Source: Hyparrhenia diplandra (taxonomy: Eukaryota; Streptophyta; Magnoliopsida; Poales; Poaceae). Taken from it: DNA of 64,000 nt. The position numbers were made by a program, and so were the translations under genes. Location of the stretch: assembly GCA_015847255.1 (NCBI GenBank), contig JADLZK010002796.1:1-64000 (forward strand), read 5' to 3'. This document shows positions 13,304-24,067 of this stretch, piece by piece. Positions within the stretch are counted from its first letter, which is position 1, and every line of letters starts with the position of its first letter. The notes beneath the pieces were generated by a model, which saw only the letters and a list, made by a program, of their open reading frames with translations, made no database searches and was not told where the DNA came from.

Positions 13304-14612
13304 TCAGTAGCCAAGCAACTCTGGATCTCCAGTGTATTCTGCCATCTGGTCATATCTAACACGTACAAAATCCTTTGTATCTGCATCCTCCACCAATCCG
13401 GTCTCTTCTTCGGAATTCTTCTCTACCAGGTGCCCATATAAACCCTTGTGCTTCCCATAAAGCACAAGTACCCGCCCGTTTGTCCGTGGAAGTACAGTTT
13501 CGAGCATATCCTGCTCCACCCCCTGCACCAACTCTGACCCATCATCCATCATGATGTCACACGTTGTAGGACCCACCACATCGACAACCTTACCCTTCAT
13601 CAAGTACAACCTCTTGCTTAATTTCTGACTAACAATCCGAACCCTGATATGGCTATGCAACCACCTTACATTGCTACAGTATCACTTGCATTACTTGTTC
13701 CTTCTCGGCTACCCGGCCATTCCTCTCCCTTTCACGGTTCTCCTTCTCAGAATTTTGCTCGCTAGATCTCTTCTTCCGGGCACTAGAATCCCTCTCTTCC
13801 ATCCTATCTCTACTGTCTCGATCTCTCCTCTTCGCGCTCCCATTCTCAGACGCCTTCTTGTCGCCAACAATCCAGTCGCCAGAACGAGTCTTCCGAGGAT
13901 CGGCTTCAGAGGGGTTGTAGCCTAACCCCTGCGTGCCGCACGGCGGTCGTATTCAACAACTTTGGTATCCCCGTCTTATTGTTCCTACCAATGCCCTTAC
14001 CTTCCTTCCAGCCGTATCCAGCAAGGAGCGCCGCGCCAAATCCCTCCACAGGTACCTCATTGAACTCGTCCATGCCACGGTGCTCCGGAAGGACGTCCAT
14101 GTCCTCCTTGTACCGCTGCAGCATGAGGTTGCCGGCGGCGGCAGCATCAGCAGTGGCCGGAGGCGGTGGCGGTGGTGCCACCTTCTCCGGTTCCTTGGCG
14201 GCGGCGGCAGCGTCGGTGGCGCCGTTGCGGCGAGTGAGGCCGTAGCCGATTTTGGACGACGGGTCGTCGGGGGCGGTCGAGGTGTCGAGGACGAAGGAGG
14301 GCCCCCCACCGCCGGATTCCGCGGCGAGGGCGGCCTCCTCCTCAGGGGTGGGGAGCGAGGTCGGTTTGCGGGGGCGGTGGGTGAGGAAGTTGCCTGAGTT
14401 GGGGAGCGGCGCGATGACGGCGCGCGCCGCGGCGGAGGCGGCTAGGGTTTGGGACGGATCGAACTCTGTGACATACTGCTGGGCCGGAGCTGGCGCGGAG
14501 CGGAGGTCAGCGTCATCGTCGTACGCGGCGGCCGCAGGGGGCGTGCGGGAGGCTTGGGCGGCCGCTGCTTCGACGAGGCGAAGGAGAAGGAGAGCTTCTT
14601 CTCCTTTTCCAT
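13304..14612 (-). CDS. MOS2: MOS2-like G-patch and KOW domain protein (frame-disrupted)
   Basis: MOS2 proteins are nuclear RNA-binding factors; Arabidopsis MOS2 is required for innate immunity and supports microRNA biogenesis. The N terminus MEKEKKLSFSFASSKQRPP (ATG at 14612) is typical, followed by YVTEFDPSQT, VIAPLPNSGNF and YGLTRRN. The G-patch is VPVEGFGAALLAGYGWKEG with GKGIGRN. After a basic Lys/Arg/Ser-rich linker comes a C-terminal KOW region, with HSHIRVRIVSQKL, KGKVVDVVGPTTCDI and VLVLYGKHKGLYGHLVE, ending at 13304. At least four frame changes are needed, three in G/C runs (14537-14541, 13969-13972, 13926-13929) and one near 13672 between the basic linker and the KOW region. No intron is needed. 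Every domain is kept, so this looks like a functional gene carrying sequence errors. Expected length is about 435 residues. Confidence 0.88.
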
Positions 14613-14961
14613 CGCGGCGGCGTCGGCGGCGGCGGCGAGCGATCCAGGAAAAATGCGAGTCTGTTTGGTGGAGGAAGCTGGAAGCGCGTGGTGTTTGAGA
14701 CCTGACCTGACTGCGGGGCCGTCTGGCGGTTTGATAAGTCGTGGACTCGTGTGCCGTGGTCGAGTCGGAGACTCGGAGGCGGTGCCCGTGTCCGTGTCGA
14801 CGATTTGGGCCGGCCTCATCAGAGAACGGTTCGGGCCATGAAGCCGTGTCCGAGTCCAGTTCGAGCCCACAAGTGTATATATCCACGGCTTCGCGCGTCA
14901 ACTTGGCACCTCCGCACCAGGCCCAGATCAGATCATCGCCGCTTGCTCTGCCGCGGTCGCA
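14613..14961. promoter_or_regulatory. Shared region between two divergent MOS2 copies
   Basis: Only 349 bp separate the start codon of MOS2 (-) from that of the head-to-head copy (+), so any promoters must overlap. I see no canonical TATA box for the minus gene. The sequence tgtatatatcc near 14874 could be a TATA-like element for the plus copy, about 85 bases upstream of its ATG. No experimental support can be read from sequence. Confidence 0.45.
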
Positions 14962-15718
14962 ATGGGCGAGGAGAAGAAGAAGCTGTCGATCTCCGTCGTG
15001 AGCAAGCGCCGGCCTCACAAGACCCCCTCCCTCTTTGCTGCAATCGACGACGATGCCCCCAGCTCCGCGCCAGCGCCGGCGCGGCAGTACATCACCGAGT
15101 TCAACCCATCCCGGACCCGAACCCCCGCGGTTGCGCCCGTCGTCATTGCGCCGCTCCCCAACTCGGGAATTTTCGGCCGTCGTTGCAAGCCATCCCCGCT
15201 CCTCGCCGCCCCATCCGCCGCCGCCGCGGGCCTCGCCGCCTTCGTCGTCGACGCCGCCGCCGACCCCTCCCCCAGCACCCATTACGGCCTCACCCGCCGC
15301 AACGCGGCCGACGATGCTTCCGACCGCGGCACGGACGAGATCCCCGACAGGCCCGTGGAGGGATTTGGCGCCGCGATCCTTGCTGGCTACGGCCTGATCG
15401 TAACAAAGGGGGTGGATACCAAGGTCGCCCGTCGTGGCGCAAGACAGGGGCTTGGCTACAATCCTTCTGAGCCCGACAAGGATTGCAATAGGAGGACCGC
15501 CTGTGGAAAAGGTCTAGAACAGAGGCTGCTTGCCAGGAGGAGGAGGATCGCGATGCCCGGCGCAAGAGGCCGTGTTCTGGCAAAAAAGATCGAGAACGAT
15601 GGTTTGAGGCGAGAGGAACGCCGAGGAGGAGGTTGGATTGGTGGAGGATGTGGATTCTACGGCTGTGATACGTGTTGGATATGACCAGATGGCAGAATTC
15701 ACGGGCGATTTGGAGTAG
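14962..15718 (+). pseudogene. Truncated, diverged head-to-head copy of MOS2
   Basis: The copy opens MGEEKKKLSISVVSKRRP and keeps YITEFNPSRT, VIAPLPNSG and YGLTRRN, then a G-patch in which VEGFGAAILAGYG runs into an altered stretch with VDTKVARRGARQGLGYNPS. The usual WKEGKGIGRN segment is damaged. Most of the linker and the first KOW segment are missing. A shifted frame then reads EVGLVEDVDSTAVIRVGYDQ and MAEFTGDLE, ending at TAG 15716-15718. The literal open frame instead stops at 15684. About 757 bases against about 1309 for MOS2. Loss of key G-patch residues and most KOW sequence argues for a pseudogene, although a short expressed G-patch protein cannot be excluded. Confidence 0.75.
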
Positions 15719-16845
15719 CTCAGACATTGTATATTTTCTTTCCTTTTTTGAAAATTGAATGAGTATTTTTCTTTGTAGTCACTAGATTTTGTAGTAGAGA
15801 AGTAGAAACAATTTACTTGTATTGCCTGCAGACTGCAGATGAAGGACAAGTGTATGTTTGTAGACAAAAGATTAGTAGCCTTTTTGTTTGAATTCAAAGT
15901 TTCAAACCACCTCTTATGTAAGCTTTCGGATGACAAGCTTAAGTAACACTAGCTTGTTGAAGTTGTTTATCGACCTAAGTAATGAAGTTGATTGTATGGT
16001 GAACTACAATGCTCTGCTTCCAGTTCCAGTTTGCATGTTTGGACTGGATCCTTCAGTCTTTCTATGGGCTGTGGCATCACGACATTTTTTGGTCCGAACT
16101 ATTTCATTTTCTCCAGAATGTGCAAGTCATATGAAGAAGATGTTTTTTTAATCCTCATATGAAGAAGATGGTTAATCCAATTATGGGTCTTGCATTGTGC
16201 ACAATTTAGAAATGTAGTAGCACTGGCCATGTCATATACTATTGGAGATGTGAGATGAAACAGAGATGCAAATTGGAATATCAGTAATGGGCCTGGCCCA
16301 ATTCATGTTGCGCAACATTAGAATGTCAGCAATTGGCCTAGCCCAATTCATGTTTCACAACTTTGGAGTGTTACCCAATTCATGTTGCACAGATTCGGGG
16401 ACATTAGGACCACCTGGCTGATCTAGCTAGGTTATGGCTAATGGATTAGCATATAAGGAGGGTTAAGCCTACCTGGTTAGCTCACGCAGCTGCGCGGTGA
16501 GCACAAAGCGAACTATTCTTTCGCCTTTTACTAAAAGAATACCGTGTGCACGCCGCAAATAGCAGCATACGCTAATTTTTGGAGGGATTCTCCTTTTTTG
16601 GAGGGCCCCACAATTCAAATCAAATCAAGTTCTTTAATTCAAATATTGAGCAATTGGGGTCAGTGAAGTTTCTCCTATTTTTTCAGTGGAGTTTGCAATT
16701 GCTTCTTCTATTTCTAGCAGAGTTTGCAATTCCAAACTTACTGGTGAACTTTGCCATCCGATGTATATGCAAGATATTCAATTTTACACACCGCTTGTGT
16801 TTTTTCTTAATCCTCAAGTACTCAAATGACATCAGTTATGCCATT
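15719..16845. other. Intergenic with short imperfect repeats
   Basis: No gene found. Between 16265 and 16385 the phrase gcccaattcatgtt recurs with changes at roughly 50-60 bp spacing. At 16465-16560 a distinctive block (cgcggtgagcacaaagcg, then ttctttcgccttttac) resembles a conserved segment of a dispersed repeat I cannot name. The frame 16579-16893 (+) has no recognisable motif. Confidence 0.4.
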
Positions 16846-16850
16846 TGCGC

Positions 16851-16998
16851 AGGTGGTTTAATTATGCCATTTTGTGTTTGTGCAGGTGGTTAATTCTGTG
16901 TGCCAATGGTGGCTGTTTTCGATGTGGTGGTTTAATTATGCCATTTGTGTTTGTGCAGGTGGTTAATTCTGTGTGCCAATGGTGGCTGTTTTCGATGT
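16851..16998. repeat. Two-copy tandem repeat, ~74-bp unit
   Basis: The unit runs from ggtggtttaattatgcc to ggctgttttcgatgt and occurs twice back to back (about 16851-16924 and 16925-16998), almost identical apart from one T-run change. Such high identity suggests a recent slippage or unequal exchange event. Confidence 0.85.
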
Positions 16999-17536
16999 GC
17001 AAGCCTTGGACCTTGACGTCACAGGTCTTGGGGACCTGGGGACTGATCGGGTGATCTAGTCCTCGTAGCAAAACTTGTAACAATAACAATGTAGTCGTCC
17101 TTTTCAAGTTTAGGGGGTTTGTGTGTGTGTGTGTTTGGGACTTGCATAATCAGGTTTACGAAGCCCCAATTTATACTTTTTTCTTTTTTCTTCTACTTAA
17201 TTAAAAACACACAATTTCTTTTACTTAATAAAAAACGCACAACGGCGTGGTTTGTGAAATGGTGGCTGTTTTCGTGCTAGTTTGGGACCTAGTCATAGCC
17301 TAGACCTAATGAGTGATGGTGACAACCTCAGTATATTTACTTAATTGTCGTTTATTATATTTTTATTATATTATACTCACGAGCCTCTTCTATCTTGCAA
17401 GTACGGCGAGCCCTGAGTCGAGCACACCCTAGTGAAATGAGCATAGCACGCATATCAGCAGAAAAACCATTAGCCGACCTGCCTCAACGAGCATAGCATA
17501 TCTAGAGAAATCCTGGAACGCCTAGACGATAAGCTA

Positions 17537-17682
17537 CTCCCCATGTTTTGTCATTTCTAGATATATAGATTTTGCTATATAAATAAATATATATTATATA
17601 TACACCTGTGTCTAGACACAAGACACATGGTAAAAACAGTGCATATAGAAAAGCTAAAACTTATAAATTAAAACGGAGGAAG
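17537..17682. mobile_element. Stowaway-like MITE
   Basis: A 146-bp AT-rich element bounded by TA on both sides (17535-17536, 17683-17684). Ends ctccccatgttttgtc and taaaacggaggaag are rough inverted copies with the CTCC/GGAG ends of the Tc1/mariner-related Stowaway group. It has no coding capacity. Confidence 0.65.
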
Positions 17683-18355
17683 TAACAACTTCGGACATGA
17701 GTCATAACGTGTATGCGTACAGCAAACAAGCTTTTGTCCATTGTTCCTTAACCAGTGAACTCAGACCATGCAGAACATTTGGCCTACTACAAAATGTCCA
17801 TGTTTGCCATATGGAAATGAGAAAAAAAAACACTAAGCACAGATATATATGACTCCATAGCAAATGACCAAAACACCCAAGTCGCTAACACTATTTCCTA
17901 ACAAGCACCGTCAGGTCAATTCTCATTAATATTCTAAAAAGAAAAGGCGATTTAGAACTTATGTATTATTCACTAACCATATTATAAAGTAGAACAATAC
18001 ATGCCATAAGTTAAAAGCCAGAACAGGGGTTCAAAATAGCCCTCGTTGAAATATTCAGCATGGTTATGTGCAAAAGCTCAAAGGCAGCTATGCGCCACAG
18101 ACAGCTACGCTCAAACTAAAAAAAGAATGCATTAATAAAAAGGAGGTTGCACAAAATCTTCTTAAATTAAGAGACATCTGCGCTCAAACTTCAAAAGAAT
18201 ACAATAATAATACAATAAGATTGCCCAAAATTTTTCTTAAATCAACAAACCAATTCAACTCAGGTATTATCCTTATCCATGCATACAATAACTTAGTTTT
18301 GTAATGCAAAATGTTGGGCACAAACCTAGTACATCAACATCAACGCATACCAAAT
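17683..18355. other. Intergenic, no gene recognised
   Basis: AT-rich sequence. The open frame 18068-18304 (+) is lysine- and asparagine-rich by composition and has no recognisable motif. Nothing else is supported. Confidence 0.5.
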
Positions 18356-19026
18356 GGCCCTGTTCCGCTAGGCACTCGCCTAGGCGGGATTCCCCGCGAG
18401 TAGGCGCTAGGCGAAGGGCCACCGTGGAGCCTAGGGGGTAGTCGGGGTCCTAGGCGGCGATGGCTCTGTAGCAGCGCCGGTGGAGGCGGAGATTGCAGGC
18501 GGCGACGCCGGTGGGGTGTATGGGATGCGCGCGGACGGCGCAGCAGCGGGCGCGCTGAGGTGGGAGAGATGCCAGAGAGAGAGGAACCTGGGGCGGCGGC
18601 GGCTGTTGCGGGAGGAGCAGGCGGTGGCGGCTGTTGCGGGAGGAGCGGGCATGGCGGCTGTTGCGGAAGGAGCGGGCATCGGGTGGAGTTGCGTCTCCTC
18701 TGTGCGGGCGTCGGGTGGAGACGGAATCACGGGATGGGAGGAGGGAGGGGAGATGGATGGATAAGGTTGGAGTGGGGGATGTAGGCTGGGCCTTTGGTGG
18801 AGAGGAGTCTGAGTGGGGTTTTAAATGGGCCTTTTTGCCCTTTCTCTCTTTTGATGACCACTCATCTCTTTTTTTTCTTTTTTTTTTAAGTATTTATACA
18901 TATATTATTCATCTCCTACAAAACGCCTAGCGACGCCTAGCGACGCCTAGGCTCGACACTCCCGGCTAGTCGCTAGGCAGAGGGTCGGCGCCTAGAATCC
19001 GCCTAGCGCCCTAGCGAAATAGGGCC
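18356..19026. mobile_element. Non-autonomous DNA transposon with CGCCTAG-rich inverted ends
   Basis: Ends ggccctgttccgctaggc and cgccctagcgaaatagggcc are inverted copies, each followed inward by several CGCCTAGG/GCGCTAGG motifs. The sequence aaat abuts both ends (18352-18355, 19027-19030). The interior is GC-rich (18420-18760) then T-rich. Open frames there (18431-18730 -, 18480-18764 +) are low-complexity and carry no transposase motif. A hAT- or Mutator-like class is possible, but the 4-bp flank does not settle it. Confidence 0.6.
18588..18682. repeat. Three-copy ~30-bp minisatellite
   Basis: Units built on cggctgttgcgggaggagcg repeat three times with small changes inside the GC-rich core of the surrounding transposon. 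They explain the alanine/glycine-rich open frames here. Confidence 0.8.
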
Positions 19027-19030
19027 AAAT

Positions 19031-19713
19031 GGTATTCAGTAACCAGAGGATATGCAAAACTTTAGACATTAAAGCATTAGCCCACAGCCAAAACTACAAC
19101 TGATGAACTGAGGTGGATTTTTAATCCGCTAATTGACTGGGCAACAACCAAATCCTGTTGTAAGTATGAAACATCAGCATGGCCAGATATGATTGGGGCC
19201 ACTTGGCCTCCTTTGTGCTTCAAGGTTCCCAACTCAATCATATCCATATGACTTGATGGTGGAAACGGCCTCAAACATCCAAGTCACTTTCATGAACCAG
19301 AATTGATCTTGAGAACAGTTCTAGGATTAATTTTCAGCATGATACAGTGTAGACCTCAAAGACAACCAAGCACTGTGATAAACCAAAAACAGAAATTCTA
19401 TGGAAATTGCACAAAAACTTGTACATAATCGATGAACACTCGATAACCTACTAATAATCAGAATATCTGCACTAGTTTTATTAAGCAATTCTGTTTCCTC
19501 AGATGATATTAATCAGGTGTACCATAAAAACCTGCAACACAATTCAGAAAGTTGGATGGGAAACTAGTACACAAAGTCAGCAATCAGCAGGTATGGGACA
19601 TGTTTCACATGATGTTTAGATTCCCAGGTATTTCTCTTTATTTGCCGGTTCACCTATCATGGCATCATCGCCGAGTTGATTTCCGATACCCCCCCTTAGC
19701 TCCCCACCGGACA
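19031..19713. other. Intergenic / 3' flank of UFC1
   Basis: No gene on either strand. The part next to 19713 probably holds the 3' UTR and polyadenylation site of the minus-strand UFC1 gene; no single signal stands out. Confidence 0.5.
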
Positions 19714-20382
19714 CTAGGAAGGAGGAGCAGCAGAGGCAGATGCCTCAGCCGGAGCCGCCTCGTCATCCTTGTGCTTCACCATGCCGGAGTCGACCAGAAT
19801 CGGGACCTCCGCCGCGAGCCACGGCGCGAGGCCGAGGCACAGCGCGTGCGCGATACCGAACCTCGGGCAGTTCTTGGCCCACAGCGGCTTGAAGTGCACG
19901 GTGAGGCAGATCTTCCCACCCCGGTACATCTGCACGCACCAGCAGCGATCCATCACAGCGAGAGTCAGGAACCCTCGGCGAAATCCAGCAAATTAAGCAA
20001 GCATACAGATGGTATCTCCTCAGTAATCAGCTGGTAAAAAGTTAGCTACCTTGTGGGTCTTGCCGTCGAGGGTGGGGGAGCTCGATCTCGGGGGCGACCT
20101 GGGGGGTAGGCGACGGGGATGTCGAACTGGAGCGGGAACTCATAGCGGCGGAGGTTGTGGACGTACCAGCAGGTCCCTCCCAGCGTGTGCCCTCCGGGTT
20201 GGCGGCGGCGATGCGGAACCAGTCGTTGTCCTTGGCCTTGTTCACCGACGTGTAGGCGATGAGCGCGCGGTACTCCTCCTTGAGCCGCTGCCGCACGCCT
20301 CGCCGTCCCGCGGGCCCGCGCGCGTCGACAGCAGCGGGATCTCGCCCACCGTGCTCTTGGTCCCCTTGTCCCAGCCCTCCAT
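19714..20382 (-). CDS. UFC1: UFM1-conjugating enzyme UFC1 (E2), two exons, frame-disrupted exon 1
   Basis: UFC1 accepts UFM1 from the E1 UBA5 and passes it on with the E3 UFL1; ufmylation acts on ribosomes at the ER. Exon 1 (20382-20050) begins MEGWDKGTKSTVGEIPLL and includes EYRALIAYTSVNKAKDNDWF, typical of the family. The intron 20049-19930 is GT-AG. Exon 2 (19929-19714) reads MYRGGKICLTVHFKPLW; the Cys in KIC is the catalytic residue, about residue 119. It continues FGIAHALCLGLAPWLA and ends with an acidic, alanine-rich tail. Exon 1 carries four single-base changes relative to a conserved reading: two losses (near 20293 and 20175-20177) and two gains (in G runs 20101-20106 and 20074-20078). 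They cancel in length, giving 333 bp and about 182 residues overall, close to the family size. Confidence 0.9.
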
Positions 20383-22098
20383 CGATCCGACGCTGCTGCT
20401 GTTCGGGTCGGGTTCGGCGGCGACGCGGCGGAGAAGAGAAGGGTGCGCTGCGTGTGTGTGACGCGTGACGGCCGCGGCTTCTGAGACAGAGGTCTACTAG
20501 CGCAGGCAAACAGGTTGAGGCCATTACCTGGGCCGGCCCATCTGAAGTGAACTTCTTGCGGGCTTCTGGCATCGGGCCCGCAGTAGACGAATGTGCGATC
20601 TGCTCAGGGCCCACGCAATAAAAAGAGTAGTAGAATTAGAAGGCCTAACTGCTATAGGGTTTTCCCTAAAAAAAAACTGCTAGTACAAGGCCTACACAGG
20701 CTTAGCTATGGCGTGCACTCAAGTCAGAAAAGTTATTAAAAAATTAGGACAGAATCAAAGTGATAGCAAGGTGCTAACGGTCCATCTTTTTACCTCTTGC
20801 TTTACGTTTATCTAAATCCAAAGGAAGGTTAAGTGTCGCCAAAAGCAAGCAATACTTTTCATCTGTAGCACCACTCCGTAAAAACCCCGATATCGACCAT
20901 TAATTATTTCCTGTACTGTATGTGCATCACCTCTGAACTGAACCCACACCACGAGATCGATCTTGATAGCGTAGAGTGTCGTGTCCTAGCTCACAAACCA
21001 TCAAAGTTCATGGACAGGACACTGCACCAGCAACCGAAACAGTACAATCAAATTGTCACACCTCACTCACCATCAATAGAGCGATCCCGGCCCTTTTCCG
21101 GTGATTAAAACCAATCACTGAAAATCCCCTTTGGACACTTGCAAAACCATGGAATCTTTTTTTTTCTTCTCCTTTGACAGTGAGGATTAGGCGCCTTGAG
21201 TTACACTAAAACACACATCACTTTAGATGCACATGGAGGTACCACTAGCTGATGAAATTCAGTGATGGGTTTGTGTTGGCAGGGCCAGGGAGACAAGGAT
21301 GTAGCACACATGAGCCGTCCTACACGCTTGCTTGAACCTGATCTGAAAGTGACCAGATGCTGCAATCCAGCATCCAGTACTGTACCCAAGCTTGCGTCGA
21401 GTGCACGAAGGCCGCCGGCCCGGCCGGGCTCGATGATTTTTGTGCAACAACTCTGACGATGACTCGTTCCACCACCTAATCATTCGTGGCTCTCGGCAGG
21501 AAGGACTGACTGGAGTCTCTGATTTCTCGGGTAGGGGAAACGCTAGGTTTTTGCAACTGACTTTTTCCTTCAGACATTGCATACTTGCACGAGGAATGAG
21601 AGAAATCTACTAGTCAACAAAGAAGCCTATTGGAGCTTATGATCATGCCCAAGCCAAGTCAAACACTTTTGCGTATCAAAAAGTAAAATAAAATAAAAAT
21701 ATATGACAATGTCAAGCGCTTTTGCTTCATGGGAATGAAGAATGGTCGTGCAGGGCCAATGGATATGGACATATATTATTCTGAGTTTCTAAACTAATCG
21801 GATGAATTTTCACACATGCTGATGCTGCTTTTTGCACACATTTTTTTTTTCCTGATGCTGCTACGGTGCTTCCATATCTTCAGAGAAAGCAAAGAGAGGC
21901 TGCAGTGAGAACGCAGAGATGCAGTCCATCAAATTCAGTCGGATGGGAATATGAGATGCCAGGTGAATGCTCCAACCGCTGCGCCACAAACTGACCGAGA
22001 CATAGAATGCCAGAACAGAGAAACTGTCAGAGAGGAAGCTCCAAGAACTGGCTTCAAGAAGCCGCCAGGGGTTAGGTCATTACTTGATCCTAACACAT
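20383..22098. other. Intergenic / UFC1 upstream region
   Basis: The first ~150 bases upstream of UFC1 are GC-rich and probably promoter and leader. The rest is AT-richer with no coding frame of interest; 20920-21108 (+) and 21259-21582 (-) are open but show no motif. Confidence 0.5.
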
Positions 22099-23006
22099 GT
22101 CCTGAACCACCACATTCCTGCTGCTGGTTAGGTTCCCTTGTCCCATTCACCCTTTGGCTTTCTGAATTCGGATACCAACAATCTCCAGCTACCAACAGCT
22201 GAAACTCCTACCGTGCCTCCGTATAAACATGAGAATTAAGAATCTCAAACTAACTACGGTACGGTTGTCTGATCCACAGCCTAGCTAACATCACAGCGTG
22301 TACATTGTCGCCGGCAGGATTAGGAAGGTGCCGTCAAAAACATGTTAAAAAGTCCAAAGGAAAACGGCAAAGAAGAAGCTCTGAATTAAGTTTCATCAGA
22401 AAAAATTCTGAATGGCTTCACAAAAAAAATTGGGCTAGTTAAACATTGAGACAAAAAAAATGCACCTTTTCACCATTATGTGTAGATTGCACAGCTAGCA
22501 AAAGAAGAACTAAGGAACAATTTATTTATTTATTTTTACAGATTTTCTGCGAGAATTACTCCTGAACCACCACATTATTGCCGCTGGCTTGTCCCATCCA
22601 CTTTTTCTGAACTTTGATACAAAGTACCAACCATCTCCAGCTACCAATCGGTGAAATCAAACTATAGCATAGCTTTATATAATCATGAGAAATAAGAAAA
22701 CTCAAGGTTAACTACAGTACAGTTGTCTGATTCAAAGCCTAACTTAACTGGATCAGGATCACAATGTGTGTGCACTCTGGTCAGCGGGATTAGGAACGAG
22801 TCATCAAAAATCATATTTAAAACGCCGAAAGAAGAGGGCAAGGAACAAGCTCTGAAGTTTCATCAACAAAAATCTGAATGGCTTCCGTCAAATTAAGCTA
22901 CTAAGTAACATGAACAAAAAAAAATTCGCACCTTTTTCTTTACCATCGTGTGGAACTGTAGATTGTACAGCAAGAAGAAGAAGATGAACTAAGCAACGAT
23001 TCCTTT
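22099..23006. repeat. Diverged tandem duplication downstream of the membrane protein gene
   Basis: Two units of about 430-450 bp follow each other with a period near 462. Both begin cctgaaccaccacatt (22099 and 22561) and keep in the same order tctccagctaccaa, cagttgtctga-like, gaatggctt and tgcacctttt-like blocks. Identity is moderate, so the event is old. It lies directly 3' of the minus-strand gene ending at 23064, so the nearer unit may serve as its 3' UTR. Confidence 0.75.
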
Positions 23007-23063
23007 CTTTTTCTTTTTACACATTTTCTGGCTCTGACGAGTATCATCATCATCCCAATGCAA

Positions 23064-24067
23064 TCAAACGATGCTATGGCAGAGGCTGGATTTCCACTGC
23101 GATTGCCTCGCCTCCACCCACGCCAAGAACCGGTACACCTTGCCGAAGACGCTCAGGAACACCAGCCCGGCGACGAGGCTGTAGGCCGCCACACCGACGC
23201 CGCGCCGCCCTCGGCGGCGACCCAGCCGACGAGGTACACCGCGTCGGCGGCCACGAACACCCAGCCCACGGCCTCCAGCGCGGACCGCGTCCACGCGCTG
23301 AGCCGCTCCTCGCCGTAGATGCGGCACACCATCCGCGAGCACAGCGCGAAGATGATGGCCAGCGCCGTCTTGGACAGGCCCCGGTACTGCACCGCCGTGC
23401 CGCCCACCACCAGGGCTCCATCCGGCACAGGCACGACGCGCACTCCCCGGAGAAGCGGGACCACCGGAGCGCCTCCAGCCCCGTGTAGTAGGGCAGCACG
23501 ACGGCGTCCAGGTACAGGCTCGCGTGCAGCACGCCGGACACCGTGGACGCCTCCAGCACCGCGTACCGGATGTCGCCGTCGGCCTCGTTCCGGAACGCCA
23601 GCGCCGAGGCCTGGAGCAGCAGGAGCAATGCCGGGCCGAGCTGCGCGAGCGGGAACACGGCGTTGACCCGCTGCCCCTGGCGAGCGCGAGCAGCACCAGG
23701 GGGAGCAGGAACGGGCCGGAGGGGAGCAGGTACTTCCTCCTGATGCCCCTGACGCCGGCCGCCGGCGCGCTGCTACTGCCGTTGCCCCGGACGAGGTCGA
23801 GGACGGTGAACGCGAGAGTAGAGAGGAAGCAGTAGGCGGCGAAGGCGGCGACGAGGACGCCGACGGCGGCGGAGTAGTCGCCGGGTAGGAGCTGTCGCAG
23901 TAGTAGTGGTAGGGGCAGGTGACGAAGTCGGTGGTCTCCTCGAGCTGCCACCTCGTGCACTTGAGTATCTGCCTCGTCACCGCGTCGCCACCGCCGCCGA
24001 CGACGCCGTGCTGAGCCGCCGATCGCCCGGCACCGAAAAGCGGCGAGAGCATCTGATCATAGGGCAT
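23064..24067 (-). CDS. Uncharacterised multi-pass membrane protein (frame-disrupted)
   Basis: The start at 24067 lies in gccaccatg, an ideal initiation context. The protein opens MPYDQMLSPLFG, has a Cys-containing soluble part (KCTRWQLEETTDFVTCPYH) and then six or seven hydrophobic segments, including VGVLVAAFAAYCFLSTLAF, FLLPLVLLALA, GPALLLLLQASALAF, KTALAIIFALCS, VGWVFVAADAVYLVGWVAA and YSLVAGLVFLSVFG. A Cys-rich turn, SGECASCLCRM, sits mid-protein. It ends WKSSLCHSIV. Expected length is about 335 residues, no intron. I do not recognise the family; it looks like a conserved plant-specific integral membrane protein and I assign no function. Four or five indels break the frame, near 23880-23885, 23674-23677 (C run), 23430 and 23195. 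Confidence 0.75.

Noticed and set aside
13906..15282. Single 458-codon minus-strand frame as one protein
   Set aside because: Its first third runs antisense through the head-to-head MOS2 copy and the intergenic region; the real N terminus is in another frame, starting at 14612.
18480..18930. Gly/Ala-rich open frames as a gene
   Set aside because: They coincide with a minisatellite inside a transposon and are open on both strands.
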